Shown here one piece after another: positions 1 to 9,227 of a DNA stretch of 64,000 nt; position 1 is the stretch's first letter, and every line of letters begins with the position of its first letter. Both the position numbers and the translations under genes were made by a program. The notes beneath the pieces were generated by a model that saw nothing but the letters and a program-made list of their open reading frames with translations, searched no databases and was not told the DNA's origin. Location of the stretch: NCBI GenBank assembly GCA_963724945.1, contig CAVRWL010000003.1:124001-188000 (forward strand), given 5' to 3'. The DNA is from Hyphomicrobium_A sp963724945 (GTDB lineage Bacteria; Pseudomonadota; Alphaproteobacteria; Rhizobiales; Hyphomicrobiaceae).

Positions 1-648
1 AGGCTGGCGGAGGCGCGCTCGATCAACTGGTTCGAGCACAACGTGATCTCAATCGTGCCGCTCCCGCACGCGGGCTTCATGCGCCCGGTCTATCCCGGTT
101 TCATGCAGCTCACGGGCTTCATGACCATGAACCTCGAGCGCCACATGAACGCGCACGTCGACCTGTTCAACAACCTCGTCAAGGGCGACTGCGACCCCGT
201 CAAGCAGCACCAGGACTTCTACGAGGAGTACCTGGCGGTCATGGACCTGACGGCGGAATTCTACCTGCAGACGGTCAAGACCGTGTTCCAGGAGCACGCG
301 CTGCCCAAGGGCACCATGATGCATCGGGGCACCCGCGTCGACTGCTCGGAGATCCGCGACACGGCCCTTATGACGGTCGAGGGCGAGCGCGACGACATCT
401 GCGGGCTCGGGCAGACAGGGGCCGCGCACGAGCTCTGCACCGGCATCCCCGAGCACATGAAGGTTCACTACGTGCAGGAGGGCGTCGGCCACTTCGGCGT
501 GTTCAACGGCACGCGCTGGCGCACCGAGATCCAGCCGCGCATCCGCGAGTTCATCCGCACGATCGAGTATTCGCGCGGGAGCATCCCCACCGACAGGCGC
601 ACCGCGCGCCGCTCTCAGCACGTCGAGCTCGCCGTATCGCCGGTTTAG
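1..648 (+). CDS. phaZ: Intracellular polyhydroxyalkanoate depolymerase, 3' part
   Basis: This is the C-terminal 215 residues of a PHB/PHA depolymerase; the gene begins before the window and reading frame 1 is open from base 1. The opening NWFEHNVIS, the YPGFMQLTGF stretch, and the late GVGHFGVFNGTRW block carrying the catalytic-type histidine are hallmarks of the short-chain-length intracellular depolymerase family, an alpha/beta hydrolase that degrades storage granules to 3-hydroxybutyrate. A DDICGLGQT block carries the likely catalytic aspartate. It fits with phaB, phaA and phaR at 58-61 kb, although they are not adjacent. The nucleophile lies outside the window, so activity cannot be judged. 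Confidence 0.88.
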   Translation, partial: RLAEARSINWFEHNVISIVPLPHAGFMRPVYPGFMQLTGFMTMNLERHMNAHVDLFNNLVKGDCDPVKQHQDFYEEYLAVMDLTAEFYLQTVKTVFQEHALPKGTMMHRGTRVDCSEIRDTALMTVEGERDDICGLGQTGAAHELCTGIPEHMKVHYVQEGVGHFGVFNGTRWRTEIQPRIREFIRTIEYSRGSIPTDRRTARRSQHVELAVSPV

Positions 649-726
649 GCGGAACCTTTAGCCACCCTTTAGCATTCTCAGGGCACTCTGCGGTTCAAGC
701 GGCCTTCCGCCGCCGATGAGGCGTCC

Positions 727-1128
727 ATGGTGTCAAGCCTATCCCGCCCTGTGATCGCCGGCCTCGCCGCGCTCGCGACCCTGAGCGGGCCCGCTCGCGC
801 CGACGATGAGCTCGAGCTCGCCTTCAACGACCACTGCCGCGAGTGTCACTCCTTCGTGAAGGACGACAACCGGCTGGGGCCGACGCTCTATGGCGTCGTC
901 GGTCGCAAGGCGGGGACGCTGCCGGGCTACGCCTTCTCCAATTCGCTCAAGGGCGCGAACGTGACCTGGAACGAGGCGACGCTCGACAAGTGGATCGCCA
1001 ATCCCGACGCGGTGATCCCCGGCAACACCATGAGCCCGCCGTATGGCGGCGTGGACGATCCCGCGATCCGCAAAAAGATCATCGCGTTCCTGAAAAAGAT
1101 CTCTCCTCAGGACCCCAAGGCCGAGTAG
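727..1128 (+). CDS. Periplasmic c-type cytochrome, class I
   Basis: The 133-residue protein has a signal peptide (about residues 1-25, ending GPARA) followed by one heme-attachment motif CRECH and a class I cytochrome c fold: a LGPTLYGVVGRKAG segment and a distal NTMSPP segment that would supply the methionine ligand. It is probably a soluble periplasmic electron carrier of the c2/c-550 kind. It stands alone and converges on a solitary pqqA gene. A link to a PQQ-dependent dehydrogenase is possible, since those enzymes pass electrons to such cytochromes, but nothing in the window proves it. Confidence 0.85.
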   Translation: MVSSLSRPVIAGLAALATLSGPARADDELELAFNDHCRECHSFVKDDNRLGPTLYGVVGRKAGTLPGYAFSNSLKGANVTWNEATLDKWIANPDAVIPGNTMSPPYGGVDDPAIRKKIIAFLKKISPQDPKAE

Positions 1129-1183
1129 CGCGCTCACCCGCGCGCGGCCCTACCCGTCATCCCAGCCAAACGCGCACCCCCCC

Positions 1184-1315
1184 ACCCGTCATCCCGGAAG
1201 CCGCCGCTATCAGCGGCGGCTATCCGGGAACTTGCCGCTTGCGCCATCGCCAGCCGCTAGATCCCGTGTCTGCGCCGCACCGCTTCGCGCTGCGGACGCG
1301 CACGGGATGACGGGT
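1184..1315. repeat. Inverted-repeat intergenic element with internal hairpins
   Basis: The block is bounded by perfect 12-base inverted repeats, ACCCGTCATCCC at 1184-1195 and its complement at 1304-1315. A further direct copy of ACCCGTCATCCC lies at 1152-1163. Inside is a strong hairpin at 1193-1228 (16 paired bases, three-base loop, one bulge). This looks like the palindromic GTCATCCC-type intergenic repeats scattered in Rhizobiales genomes. It lies downstream of the cytochrome gene and may also act as its 3' end structure. No transposase is present. Confidence 0.6.
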
Positions 1316-1335
1316 GAACTGGGATGCGGGCCCCC

Positions 1336-1368
1336 AAAAGCAGACGGCGGCCGGAAGCCGGCCGCCGC
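1336..1368 (-). terminator. Rho-independent terminator of pqqA
   Basis: Read on the minus strand there is a 9-bp perfect GC stem (1346-1354 with 1358-1366) with a three-base loop, followed a few bases later by TTTT (1339-1336). It lies about 35 bp past the pqqA stop and would end a short monocistronic pqqA transcript. Confidence 0.65.
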
Positions 1369-1400
1369 CTGAAAATTCAAAGACGAGAGTGTCGACGTCG

Positions 1401-1490
1401 TTAGATGATGTCGATCTCGGCCGGCAGATAGGACGTGACCTCGAGGCCAACTTCCTGCTCACGCACGGCGGGCTTGGTCCAAACCTTCAT
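1401..1490 (-). CDS. pqqA: PQQ precursor peptide PqqA
   Basis: A 29-residue ORF starts with MKVWTKPAV and contains EVTSYLPAEID. The glutamate at position 17 and the tyrosine at position 21, spaced E-x3-Y, are the two residues fused to make pyrroloquinoline quinone, and the EVTSY...AEID block is close to what I recall of the PqqA peptide of Methylobacterium. A strong ribosome-binding site (AGAGGAGGAAAG) lies just before the ATG, and a candidate promoter (1539-1567) and a terminator (1336-1368) frame it. No pqqB, C, D or E follows: the next gene downstream is the convergent cytochrome. It is therefore a solitary copy, with the maturation enzymes presumably elsewhere. Confidence 0.88.
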   Translation of the reverse strand: MKVWTKPAVREQEVGLEVTSYLPAEIDII

Positions 1491-1538
1491 GATCTTTCCT
1501 CCTCTATGACCGGGCGCCTTTCACCCGGGCTCCCCTAA

Positions 1539-1567
1539 TACGTAGGCATCCGCGACCATAAGTACAA
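1539..1567 (-). promoter_or_regulatory. Candidate sigma-70 promoter of pqqA
   Basis: On the minus strand, TTGTAC (1567-1562) and TACGTA (1544-1539) are separated by exactly 17 bp, upstream of pqqA with a leader of about 45 nt. Spacing is ideal and the hexamers are fair matches to -35 and -10 boxes. No direct evidence of use. Confidence 0.4.
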
Positions 1568-1631
1568 ATCGCATCTTCGTGATCGTGATATAAGAAACGC
1601 TGATGGCCGTCATAAGGCGCTGATGGGCTCA

Positions 1632-1659
1632 GGGGGGGGGGGGGGGGGGGGGGGGGGGG
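1632..1659. repeat. Homopolymer of 28 G
   Basis: An uninterrupted run of 28 G is followed by TGGGGTGGGTG. It interrupts the toxin-gene reading frame on the minus strand, where it would encode polyproline. Such runs are very rare in bacteria. A sequencing or gap-closing artefact is more likely than a true phase-variable tract, but the sequence alone cannot decide. Confidence 0.95.
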
Positions 1660-1918
1660 TGGGGTGGGTGTTAGAGAGCGGAGGGCGTGGCAGGTAGGGA
1701 GCTGGTGAAATCCTGTTCGGCCAGCGGCTTGAATGCTGGTGAGCAGTCGAGCCGCTGGAAGTTTTCCGATCCGAACCTTGGTGGCCAGCTCCCAGGCGGT
1801 CGCAGCGCTGACGTGGACATCGGCGTACTGAGCACGATGGCTTCGCTCGCCCGCCGCGACAATCGAGGATCGTCGAGCCACCACCACAATAGCGCGTGCG
1901 TGTCGAGCAGAGTCTCAC
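1660..1918 (-). pseudogene. VapC-like PIN-domain toxin, frame-disrupted and truncated
   Basis: Just downstream of the antitoxin gene, with a probable GTG start at 1918, the minus strand encodes in pieces a PIN-domain ribonuclease of the VapC type. LLDTHALLWWWLDDPRLS contains the first acidic active-site residue, and VSAATAWELATKVRIGKL the WE-type second block, but the pieces lie in different frames. One base appears lost near 1911, and a further shift lies near 1845. The C-terminal part with the last acidic residues is not readable beyond the poly-G run. As given it could not make a functional toxin. Either it has decayed or the region is mis-sequenced. Confidence 0.65.
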
Positions 1919-1925
1919 GCCTTAC

Positions 1926-2225
1926 TCATGTCTTGCGGCGCTTCTTGCGCGCGGAGGCCCGTTGCGCGACCGAAATGGGATCGGTCGAATAGGCGCCCTC
2001 CCAGGCGGCAAGCTCCTCCTCCGGCAGATCGTCGAAGAAGCTGTCGGGCACGGTGAACTCGCCCTTGTAGGCGCCGGGCTTGCGCTTGGGGTATTTCTTG
2101 GGAACCGGCACGAGCTTGACCGCCGGCTTGTCGCCGCGCGCGATGACGACCTCCTCGCCGGCCTCCGCCTTCTCGATGAGCTTCGACAGGTTGGTCTTGG
2201 CCTGGTGCACCGTGAACGTGGGCAT
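1926..2225 (-). CDS. Phd/YefM-family antitoxin
   Basis: The 99-residue protein starts MPTFTVHQAKTNLSKLIEKA, the standard N-terminus of Phd/YefM-type antitoxins: a DNA-binding, operator-recognising fold with the phrase GEEVVIARGDKPAVKLVP. The C-terminal half is the toxin-neutralising tail, rich in acidic residues and ending in a basic RKKRRKT. Its stop lies next to the start of the VapC-like gene, as in ordinary toxin-antitoxin operons. The protein would neutralise the PIN ribonuclease and autorepress the operon. It is intact although the toxin is not. Confidence 0.85.
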   Translation of the reverse strand: MPTFTVHQAKTNLSKLIEKAEAGEEVVIARGDKPAVKLVPVPKKYPKRKPGAYKGEFTVPDSFFDDLPEEELAAWEGAYSTDPISVAQRASARKKRRKT

Positions 2226-2277
2226 TGGCGGCTCCTTAGCTAAGCATTAGCTAATATGGCCTAGCCGGGAGGACGCG

Positions 2278-5200
2278 CTAATGCGCGGCCTCCCAGTTGT
2301 CGGCGGCGTGAGCGTCGACGTGGATCGGCACTTTCAGCGCGACGGCCGGCAGCGCCGCCCCCTCCATCACCTTGACGACCGTCTTCAAGGTCTTGGCGAC
2401 CTCGGCCTCCTTGACCTCGAACACCAGTTCGTCGTGCACCTGCAGCAGCATCCGCGCGGCGAGAGCCCCGCCTCGGCCAGCGCCGCCGGCATGCGGATCA
2501 TCGCGCGGCGGATGATGTCGGCGGCCGAGCCCTGGATCGGCGCGTTGATCGCCGCGCGCTCGGAGAATTGCCGCGCACGCTCGGGCTGCGGGTGTTGATC
2601 TCCGGGATAGTGGATGCGCCGGCCGAACAGCGTCTCGACGTAGCCCTGCTCGTGCGCGCACCTTTGGCGCATCCGTCCATGTAGTCGCGGATGCCGGGGA
2701 AGCGCTCGAAAGTAGGTCTTGATGTAGGCGCCGGCCTCGCTCCTGCGGGATGCGAGAGCTGGTTGCGCCAGCCCGAACGCCGAGATGCCGTAGATGATGC
2801 CGAAGTTGATCGCCTTGGCGCGCCGGCGCACCTCGGCCGGCATGCCCTTGACCGGCACGCCGAACATCTCCGACGCCGTCATGGCGTGGATGTCGAGGCC
2901 CTCCTCGAAGGCCTGTCTTCAGCTGCGGGATGTCGGCGATGTGGGCGAGCACGCGCAGCTCGATCTGGCTGTAGTCGGCGGAGATCAGCTTCATGCCTGG
3001 CTCGGCGATGAAGGCGGTGCGGATCTTGCGGCCTTCCTCGGTGCGGATGGGGATGTTCTGCAGGTTGGGCTCGGAGGAGGAGAGCCGGCCCGTCGTGGTG
3101 GCGGCCAGCGCGTAGGAGGTGTGGACGCGGCCGGTGCCCGGGTCGATGTCGCCCGGCAGCGCGTCGGTGTAGGTGCGCTTGCAGCTTGGTGAGCTGCCGC
3201 CAGTCGAGCATGAGTGATCAGCCGGCGCGCATCCTCGGGCAGCTCCTCGTTGGCGGCGAGGTCGTCGAGCACGCCGGCGTCGGTCTCCCATTGCCCCGGT
3301 TGCGGTCTTCTTGCCGCCGGGCAGGCTCAGCTGGCCGAACAGCAAGTCGCCGATCTGGCTGCGGCGAGCCGAGGTTGAACGTGCTGGCCGACGAGCCGCG
3401 TTGACCTCGTCCTCGAGCCGCGCCATGCGCTGCGCGAAGTCGCCCGACAGCCGCGCGCAGGATCCGCCGGTCGACCTTGATGCCGGCGCAGCTCCATGTC
3501 GGCGAGCACGGCAACGAGCGGGCGCTCCAGCGTCTCGTAGACGGTGGCAGGCCCTCGACGGCAAGCCGCGGCTTCAAGATCGATCCACAGGCGCAGGGTC
3601 ACGTCGGCGTCCTCGGCCGCGTACTCCGTCGCCTTGTCGACCGGCACTTGCGCGAAGGTCTTCTCCGCTTCTTGCCGGGCGCGTGCGCGACGACGTGCTC
3701 GAAGAGATGCGGCGCGTGGCCCAGTGGCGCATGGCGAGCTCGTCCATGCCGTGGCTGCCCTTGCCGGCGTCGAGCGCATAGGACATCAGCATGGTGTCGT
3801 CGAGGCCGCGATGCGCACGCCGTGGCGGGCGAGCACGGCGAAGTCGTACTTGATGTTCTGGCCGATCTTGAGGACGAAGCGTCCTCGAGCAGCGGCTTCA
3901 GCCGCGCCAGCGCGTCGCCCAGCGGCAACTGGGCGATCTCGCTCGCCCAGCGCCGAAGTCGAGCTCGCCGCCGCTCTTGCGATGTGCGAGCGGGATGTAG
4001 CAGGCCTTGCCGGGTGCGGCTGCCAGCGAGAACGCCGACGAGGTCGGCGCGGCATGGGATCGAGCCCGGTCGTCTCGGTGTCGAAGGCGACGACGGCCGG
4101 CCGCGTAGGCGCGGCGATCCAGGCCGCGAGCCGCTCACGCGTCGTCACCGTCTCGTACTTCGAGCGGTCGAAGGGCACGCTTCGCCGCGTGCGTGGCGTA
4201 GAGCACTGCGGCGGCGGGCGTCTCGGTGGCGGCCGGCGCTGTCCTCCCTTCCTTGGTCGTGGGCGATGGTCTGGCGCCGCTTCTTGGGCACTGTCGCGCC
4301 GACCGAGACCTCGAGCGCCGGCGGCGGCTCGGCGCCGAGCGCTTCCGCGATGCGCCGCGCCAGCGTGCTGAACTCCATGGCGCGCAGGAAGCCCAGCAAC
4401 GCCTCCGGCCGCGGATCGTGCACGCCGAGCTCGTCGAGCGGCACGCCGGCGGCGACGTCGTTCTCGAGGCGCACCAGCTCGCGCGACAGCCGCGCCTGGT
4501 CGGCGAACTCGATCAGGGTCTCGCGCCGCTTGTCCTGCTTGATCTCGGCGGCGCGCGCCAGCAGCGTGTCGAGGTCGCCGTACTCGTTGATCAGCTCGGC
4601 CGCGGTCTTGACGCCGATGCCCGGCACGCCCGGCACGTTGTCGACGCTGTCGCCGCCCAGCGCCTGCACGTCGACCACCTTGTCCGGCGGCACGCCGAAC
4701 TTCTCCATCACCTCCTCGCGCGCCGATGCTGCTTGTTCTTCATGGTGTCGAGCATGACGACGCCGGGGCCGACCAGCTGCATCAGGTCCTTGTCGGAGGA
4801 GACGATCACCACCTCGCCGCCGGCGTCGCGACCTCGCAGGCGTAGGTGGCGATGAGGTCGTCGGCCTCGTAGCCCTCCTGCTCGACGCAGGCACGCCGAA
4901 GGCCCGCATCGCCTCGCGGACCAGCGGGAACTGCGGGCACCAGCTCCTCGGGCGGCGGCGGGCGGTGCGCCTTGTAGTCGGCGTAGAGCTCGTTGCGGAA
5001 GTTCTCGCGGCCGGCGTCGAAGATCACGGCCAGGTGGGTCGGCGCGTCGGACGCCTTCATGTCGCGCAGCAGCTTCCACAGCATGTTGCAGAAGCCGTGC
5101 ACCGCGCCGACCGGCAGCCCGTCGGACTTGCGCGTCAGCGGCGGCAGCGCGTGGAAGGCGCGGAAGATGTAGCCCGAGCCGTCGACCAGATAGACGTGGC

Positions 5201-5342
5201 TGCCCTTGACGATGGGGGTCGCCTCGCCGTCGGGGACGGTGGCGATGGCCGCATTCTGCGGTTTGCGCCGCGTGTGGGTGCTGGCGCTGGCCTTGGCCTC
5301 TGCCGAGGCTTTGGCGGGCGCGCGGGTTTTGGGGTGGCTCAT
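2278..5342 (-). CDS. polA: DNA polymerase I, broken into many reading frames
   Basis: Pieces of one DNA polymerase I of about 1,020 residues are found in order on the minus strand. The N-terminal 5' nuclease has YLVDGSGYIFRAFHALPPL and the GGDSVDNVPGVPGIG helix-hairpin region. The 3'-5' exonuclease has FDTETTGLDP. The polymerase has motif A (ISADYSQIELRVLAHIA), motif B (RRAKAINFGIIYGISAFG) and motif C (LLQVHDELVFEV). All key motifs survive and total length is normal, but consecutive pieces sit in different frames, with at least ten one-base shifts; examples are an extra base near 2917 and a missing one near 2465. Intact motifs argue for sequence errors over decay of this repair and replication enzyme. 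Confidence 0.85.
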
Positions 5343-5422
5343 GAGCCGGGAATATAGGGGCTCGAGCCCCGCCGGTCAGCAGCTCTCAGGCTTGTTTGCC
5401 CGGTTTGCTGTGCGCCTTTTTG

Positions 5423-6662
5423 CTACCTCCTCCCGGCCGAGGGGACGGCAATAGGACGGTGAACCCGGTCGGGCCGGGCCAGACGTGCGGCAGGGGAGGG
5501 GGCGGCGGCGAGGGCTCCGCGCCGCTCGATCTTGAGGGCGTCGGGGCGCTCATAGAGGAAGCGCGCCCAGGTGTTGCGCACGAGCGCGTGCAGCGTTAGC
5601 GGCACCACGGCCGCCACGCCCCAGACGATGAGCGACACGACCCCGACGTCGGTGACGAGCCCGCTCTTCAGGAGCAGGATGCGCGTCGCCGCCATCGGCA
5701 GCACGAAGGAGACATAGAGCACGATCGAGTTGCGCCCCGCGTACCTTATGAAGCGCGCGGCATCGAGGCGCGACAGCAGCGCGGCCGTCGTGACCACCGC
5801 GACGGCGCCGATGATTCCGAAGGCGATGCGCAAGCCCGGGATCTGCGCGAACGTGCCGATGCCGGGAAGGCCCGAGGGATTGAAGGCGATCGTGGCATTG
5901 AAGACGAACCAGCCCGACAGCCCGATCAGCGCCGTGCTCACATTCTCGCGCGCCCAGGCGGCGAGCTGAAACACTTTCGGCGCCAGCATGTAGCCCGTCA
6001 GGAAGAACACGTAGTAGTGCGCGCCGTAGTCGTCGAGCGCCTCCCAGCCGGTGTGCGGAGGAAACGTCTGCAGGAGGGCGGCGCCGACCCACAGCGCCCA
6101 ATTGGGGATGCGCAGATGGTGCGCGAGCTTGGTCGCAATGAAGAACAGCGGCAGATCGTAGATGAACCACAAATTCGGGATTGGGCGTCACGAAGGCGTC
6201 GGCCAGGTGCGCGATCCAGGCGCCGGCGTCCGTGCCCAGCTCCGGCCCAGCCTTGACGGCGGTGATGATCAGGAGCCACAGGCAGTAGAAATAGCCGAAG
6301 TGCAAAAGCTTGCGGTCGAGGAAGGTGCGCCAGTCGCGATCGATGAGGCGAAACAGGAAAAGTCCGGACAAGAGGAAGAAGTCGGGCATGCGAAACGGCT
6401 TCGCGAAGGCAACGACGGTGTGCATGAAGCCTTCGTGGCCCATGGCATCGCCCACGCCGAGCGTCGAGTGCATCATGACGACGAGGAGGATGCACATGCC
6501 CTTGGCGTAGTCGAACCAGACGACGCGCTCGTTGGCCTTCACCGCCTGCGCGGTGGAGGGCGCCCGGCTGGAGGTCTCGGCCTCGGCGCGCAGGCGCGCG
6601 CGCAAGGTCCGCCACGCCTCATGGCGGGACACGTATTCATGCACCGTTGCAGTTTGAGACAC
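5423..6662 (-). CDS. Acyltransferase-3 family membrane protein, one frameshift
   Basis: The protein has about 410 residues with multiple membrane segments and the acyltransferase-3 signature near the N-terminus (WFDYAKGMCILLVVMMHS, then FFLLSGLFLF). This family O-acylates sugars or other envelope components using acyl groups from the cytoplasm; the substrate cannot be told here. I place the start at GTG 6662 because an AAGAGG ribosome-binding site lies seven bases upstream. One extra T in GAATTTG near 6171 shifts the frame, and after it the reading resumes as LWFIYDLPLFFIATK. The gene is upstream of, and co-oriented with, polA. Confidence 0.75.
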
Positions 6663-6847
6663 GAAAAACCTCTTACCTGGCGTCCAAGCCGTTGCTCGGC
6701 GCACGCCCCGCAAGAGAGAGGCCAACGGTGCGTTTCAGGGGAGCCGCGCGCCGGCCGCACGCGCGTGCAGCCCGTGTTTGCGGGGTATCAGCGAATGGGG
6801 TATCAAGGGCGCCCGTGTCAAGCACACGCGTTAAGCACACACGCTAA

Positions 6848-6924
<77 letters not shown>

Positions 6925-7028
6925 AATCCGCCGAATCCGCGATTTCTTACGATCAGGCGCACCAGCCCGCGACGGCAGAAACATTGGAGCGGGAGGGCGC
7001 GCGTTTAGTCTACGGTAATTGCCCCAGT

Positions 7029-7530
7029 TCAGCCCTTCAGAGCTTCGACATATCTCGCGAGCTTGTCGAGGGTCTGATAGCCGAACTCGACGGCCCCAAA
7101 TCCGATCGTGCCATCGCGATGCGCCTTGGTCGGGTGCAGCTGACGCAATGTGACGACAGTCTTCCCATTGCTCTGCTCGTCGAAGGTAACGATAGTTCTG
7201 AAATCGGTTTGGATCGTCATCCGTATCGGCGCCGTGGTCCATTTCGAGTAGGTGTGGCGGTTCGATCTTCAGGAACACCATGCGGTTGTCATAGCGCGTG
7301 CCGTCGGGACCAACGAAGACGAATCGCCACTGGCCGCCGACGCGAATATCGATCTCGTGAGTTTCGACCTTGAAGCCTTCCGGCCCAAACCACAGCGGCA
7401 ACTGCTGCGGATCGGTCCATACCTTGAACACCAGCTCGCGCGGCGCGGCGATGACACGCGAGAGAACGATCTCGCGATCGAGCGCCCACGAATCGAGGGG
7501 CGAACTACTTCCGATGCGCTCGCTTGCCAC
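7029..7530 (-). CDS. SRPBCC/AHSA1-domain protein, one frameshift
   Basis: The product has about 166 residues in the START-like AHSA1 family: VLSRVIAAPRELVFKVWTDP, then LPLWFGPEGF, and VGGQWRFVFVGPDG. Members bind small hydrophobic ligands, and many are encoded directly behind an ArsR-type regulator, as here. The GTG start at 7530 lies inside the end of the arsR-like gene, overlapping it by 26 bases, with GGAG seven bases upstream, so the two are co-translated. One extra T in a TTT near 7200 shifts the frame; the correct reading continues RTIVTFDEQSNGKTVV. The biological ligand is unknown. Confidence 0.78.
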
Positions 7531-7879
7531 GCTTTTTCTCCGTTGTTTGCAACCTGAGGACACAGGCCTCCATCCGATCGAGCCGTGCTTCCCAGAGCTC
7601 CCGGCGCGCGCTGAGCCACTCCTCGGCGCGCGCGATCGCTTCGGCGGAGACGCAGCACGTCCGCGTCCGGCCAATCTTCTCGGTAGAGATGAGGCCGCTC
7701 GCCTCGAGGACCTGCACGTGCTGGACGATCGCCGCCAGCGTCGTCTCGAAAGGCGCGGCCAACTCACTCACTGACGCGGGACCTTGCGTGAGCCGATCAA
7801 GAACAGCCCGCCGCGTTGGGTCGGAAAGCGCGCGGAAGACGCGGTCGAGCGATTGGTCAAGCATATGCTTTAGTATCAT
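7505..7879 (-). CDS. ArsR-family transcriptional regulator
   Basis: This is a winged-helix repressor of about 120 residues. LDRVFRALSDPTRRAVLDRL is the canonical N-terminus of the ArsR subgroup found with AHSA1-domain genes, followed by SVSELAAPFETTLAAIVQHVQVLEASGLI, the helix-turn-helix. The usual metal-binding ELCVC-type cysteine motif is absent, so metal sensing is unlikely. The start is either ATG 7879 or ATG 7864; neither has a strong ribosome-binding site. It overlaps the downstream AHSA1 gene and probably controls itself and that gene. Confidence 0.82.
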   Translation of the reverse strand: MILKHMLDQSLDRVFRALSDPTRRAVLDRLTQGPASVSELAAPFETTLAAIVQHVQVLEASGLISTEKIGRTRTCCVSAEAIARAEEWLSARRELWEARLDRMEACVLRLQTTEKKRGKRAHRK

Positions 7880-7914
7880 TGTCGCGGCGAAAAGTAAAGC
7901 AATTCCTTTAGTAT
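7868..7914 (-). promoter_or_regulatory. Direct repeat ATACTAAAG, probable ArsR operator region
   Basis: Two identical nonamers (minus strand ATACTAAAG) lie at 7868-7876 and 7906-7914, 38 bp apart, in an AT-rich pocket at the start of the arsR-like gene. They are good candidates for autoregulatory binding sites. If so, the repeat overlapping ATG 7879 favours translation from ATG 7864. Confidence 0.4.
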
Positions 7915-8277
7915 TGTGTCTGGCACCAGCCAACCTACCGGGCCGAGCCGTGCCGACCCATTGACGTGCAAACAATCGCAGTGGCTTTGGCGAGCCCCTG
8001 ATGCTCGCGGCGGCATTCGCGGGCCGACGGCTCGAATATCATAGTGTTCCAGCGGAGACGTAGTTATCGGTTTCGTCTACGCTGGGGCGCCATTTGTCGA
8101 GCGCGCCGGAACAAGGGACGAGCGTTCGGCCCCGCAGGCCTTTCGAGAACTGTCCGGCCCGATTACGGCAGCGACGTCCAAATTGGTGCGCGAGCAGCGC
8201 CCGTGCGGTGGCGCTTCGTCGGCCCTTGCGCGAGCCGCCCCTTCGCCTCGACCGCGGCCTGCACTATCCTCTCTCCT
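7915..8277. other. Intergenic region without recognised gene
   Basis: These 363 bp separate the minus-strand arsR-like gene from the plus-strand pirin gene and should hold both promoters. Open frames crossing it lack start signals and family resemblance. I see no tRNA, terminator or repeat. Confidence 0.5.
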
Positions 8278-9196
8278 ATGAGCTGGCAGCCCTCCAACGA
8301 TCCCGTGCCGGGTGACGCCCACTCCTGCGATGCAATCGAGCAGGTGATCGTGCCGCGCGCCCGCGACCTCGGCGGAATTCAGCGTGCGCCGCGCGCTCCC
8401 CGCCGCGGGCCGGCAAATGGTCGGCCCCTTCATCTTCTTCGACCAGATGGGCCCCGCCGAGTTCCTGATCGGCACCGGGATCGACGTGCGCCCGCACCCG
8501 CACATCGGTCTTGCGACGGTGACGTACCTTTTCGACGGCGAGATCACGCATCGTGACAGCCTCGGCACGGCGCTGCCGATCAAGCCGGGCGAATTGAACC
8601 TCATGACCGCCGGTCGCGGCATCGTACATTCCGAGCGCACCAGCCAAGAGGAACGCGCAAAGGGGCCGCGGCTGTTCGGCATCCAGGCCTGGGCTGCACT
8701 GCCCAAGTCGCACGAGGAGGAGGCGCCGGGCTTCGCGCACTACGGCGCAGGCGAGCTGCCGCGGCTTTCGGCCGAGGGCAAGACCGTGCGCGTCGTCATC
8801 GGAGAGCTCTACGGGGAGACCTCGCCCGCCGCCTTTCCGCATCCGTGCTTCTACGCCGAGGCCGTTCTGGCGCCCGGGGCGACGCTCCCCCTCGACCCCG
8901 ACTACGACGAGCGCGCCGTCTTCATCGCGAGCGGGCAGATCGACGTCGCGGGCGAGACCTTCGAGGCGGGGCGGCTGCTCGTGTTCCGCCCCGGCGACCG
9001 CATCTCGATCCTCGCGCTGTCGCAGGCGCGTCTCGTCCTGCTCGGCGGCGAGCCGATGGACGGGCCGCGCCACATCTGGTGGAACTTCGTCTCCTCCTCG
9101 AAGGACCGCATCGACGCCGCCAAGGCCGACTGGAAGGCGAAGCGGTTCGCGGCCGTGCCCGGCGACGCGGCCGAGTTCATCCCGCTGCCCGAGTAG
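8278..9196 (+). CDS. Pirin family protein, one frameshift
   Basis: The product is a bicupin of about 305 residues. The pirin block MVGPFIFFDQMGPAEF is followed by RPHPHIGLATVTYLFDGEI, whose histidines and glutamate bind the metal, and LMTAGRGIVHSER. C-terminal sequences (RLVLLGGEPMDGPRHIWWNF) complete the second cupin. Pirins are iron-binding proteins, and some have quercetinase activity. The natural start is ATG 8278 (MSWQPSNDPV). An extra A in GGAATTC near 8376 separates this N-terminus from the rest; removing it gives RDLGGFSVRRALPAAGRQ, the expected pirin sequence. Confidence 0.82.
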
Positions 9197-9227
9197 CAGC
9201 AGGTGGAGAGCGTCTGCACGTCGCAGG

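Noticed and set aside
1504..1887. Polyproline protein across the G run
   Set aside because: The proline block is only the poly-G read on the minus strand inside a broken PIN gene.
2278..5342. polA as a horizontally acquired or decayed pseudogene
   Set aside because: Composition matches neighbours and all motifs are preserved; sequence errors explain it more simply.
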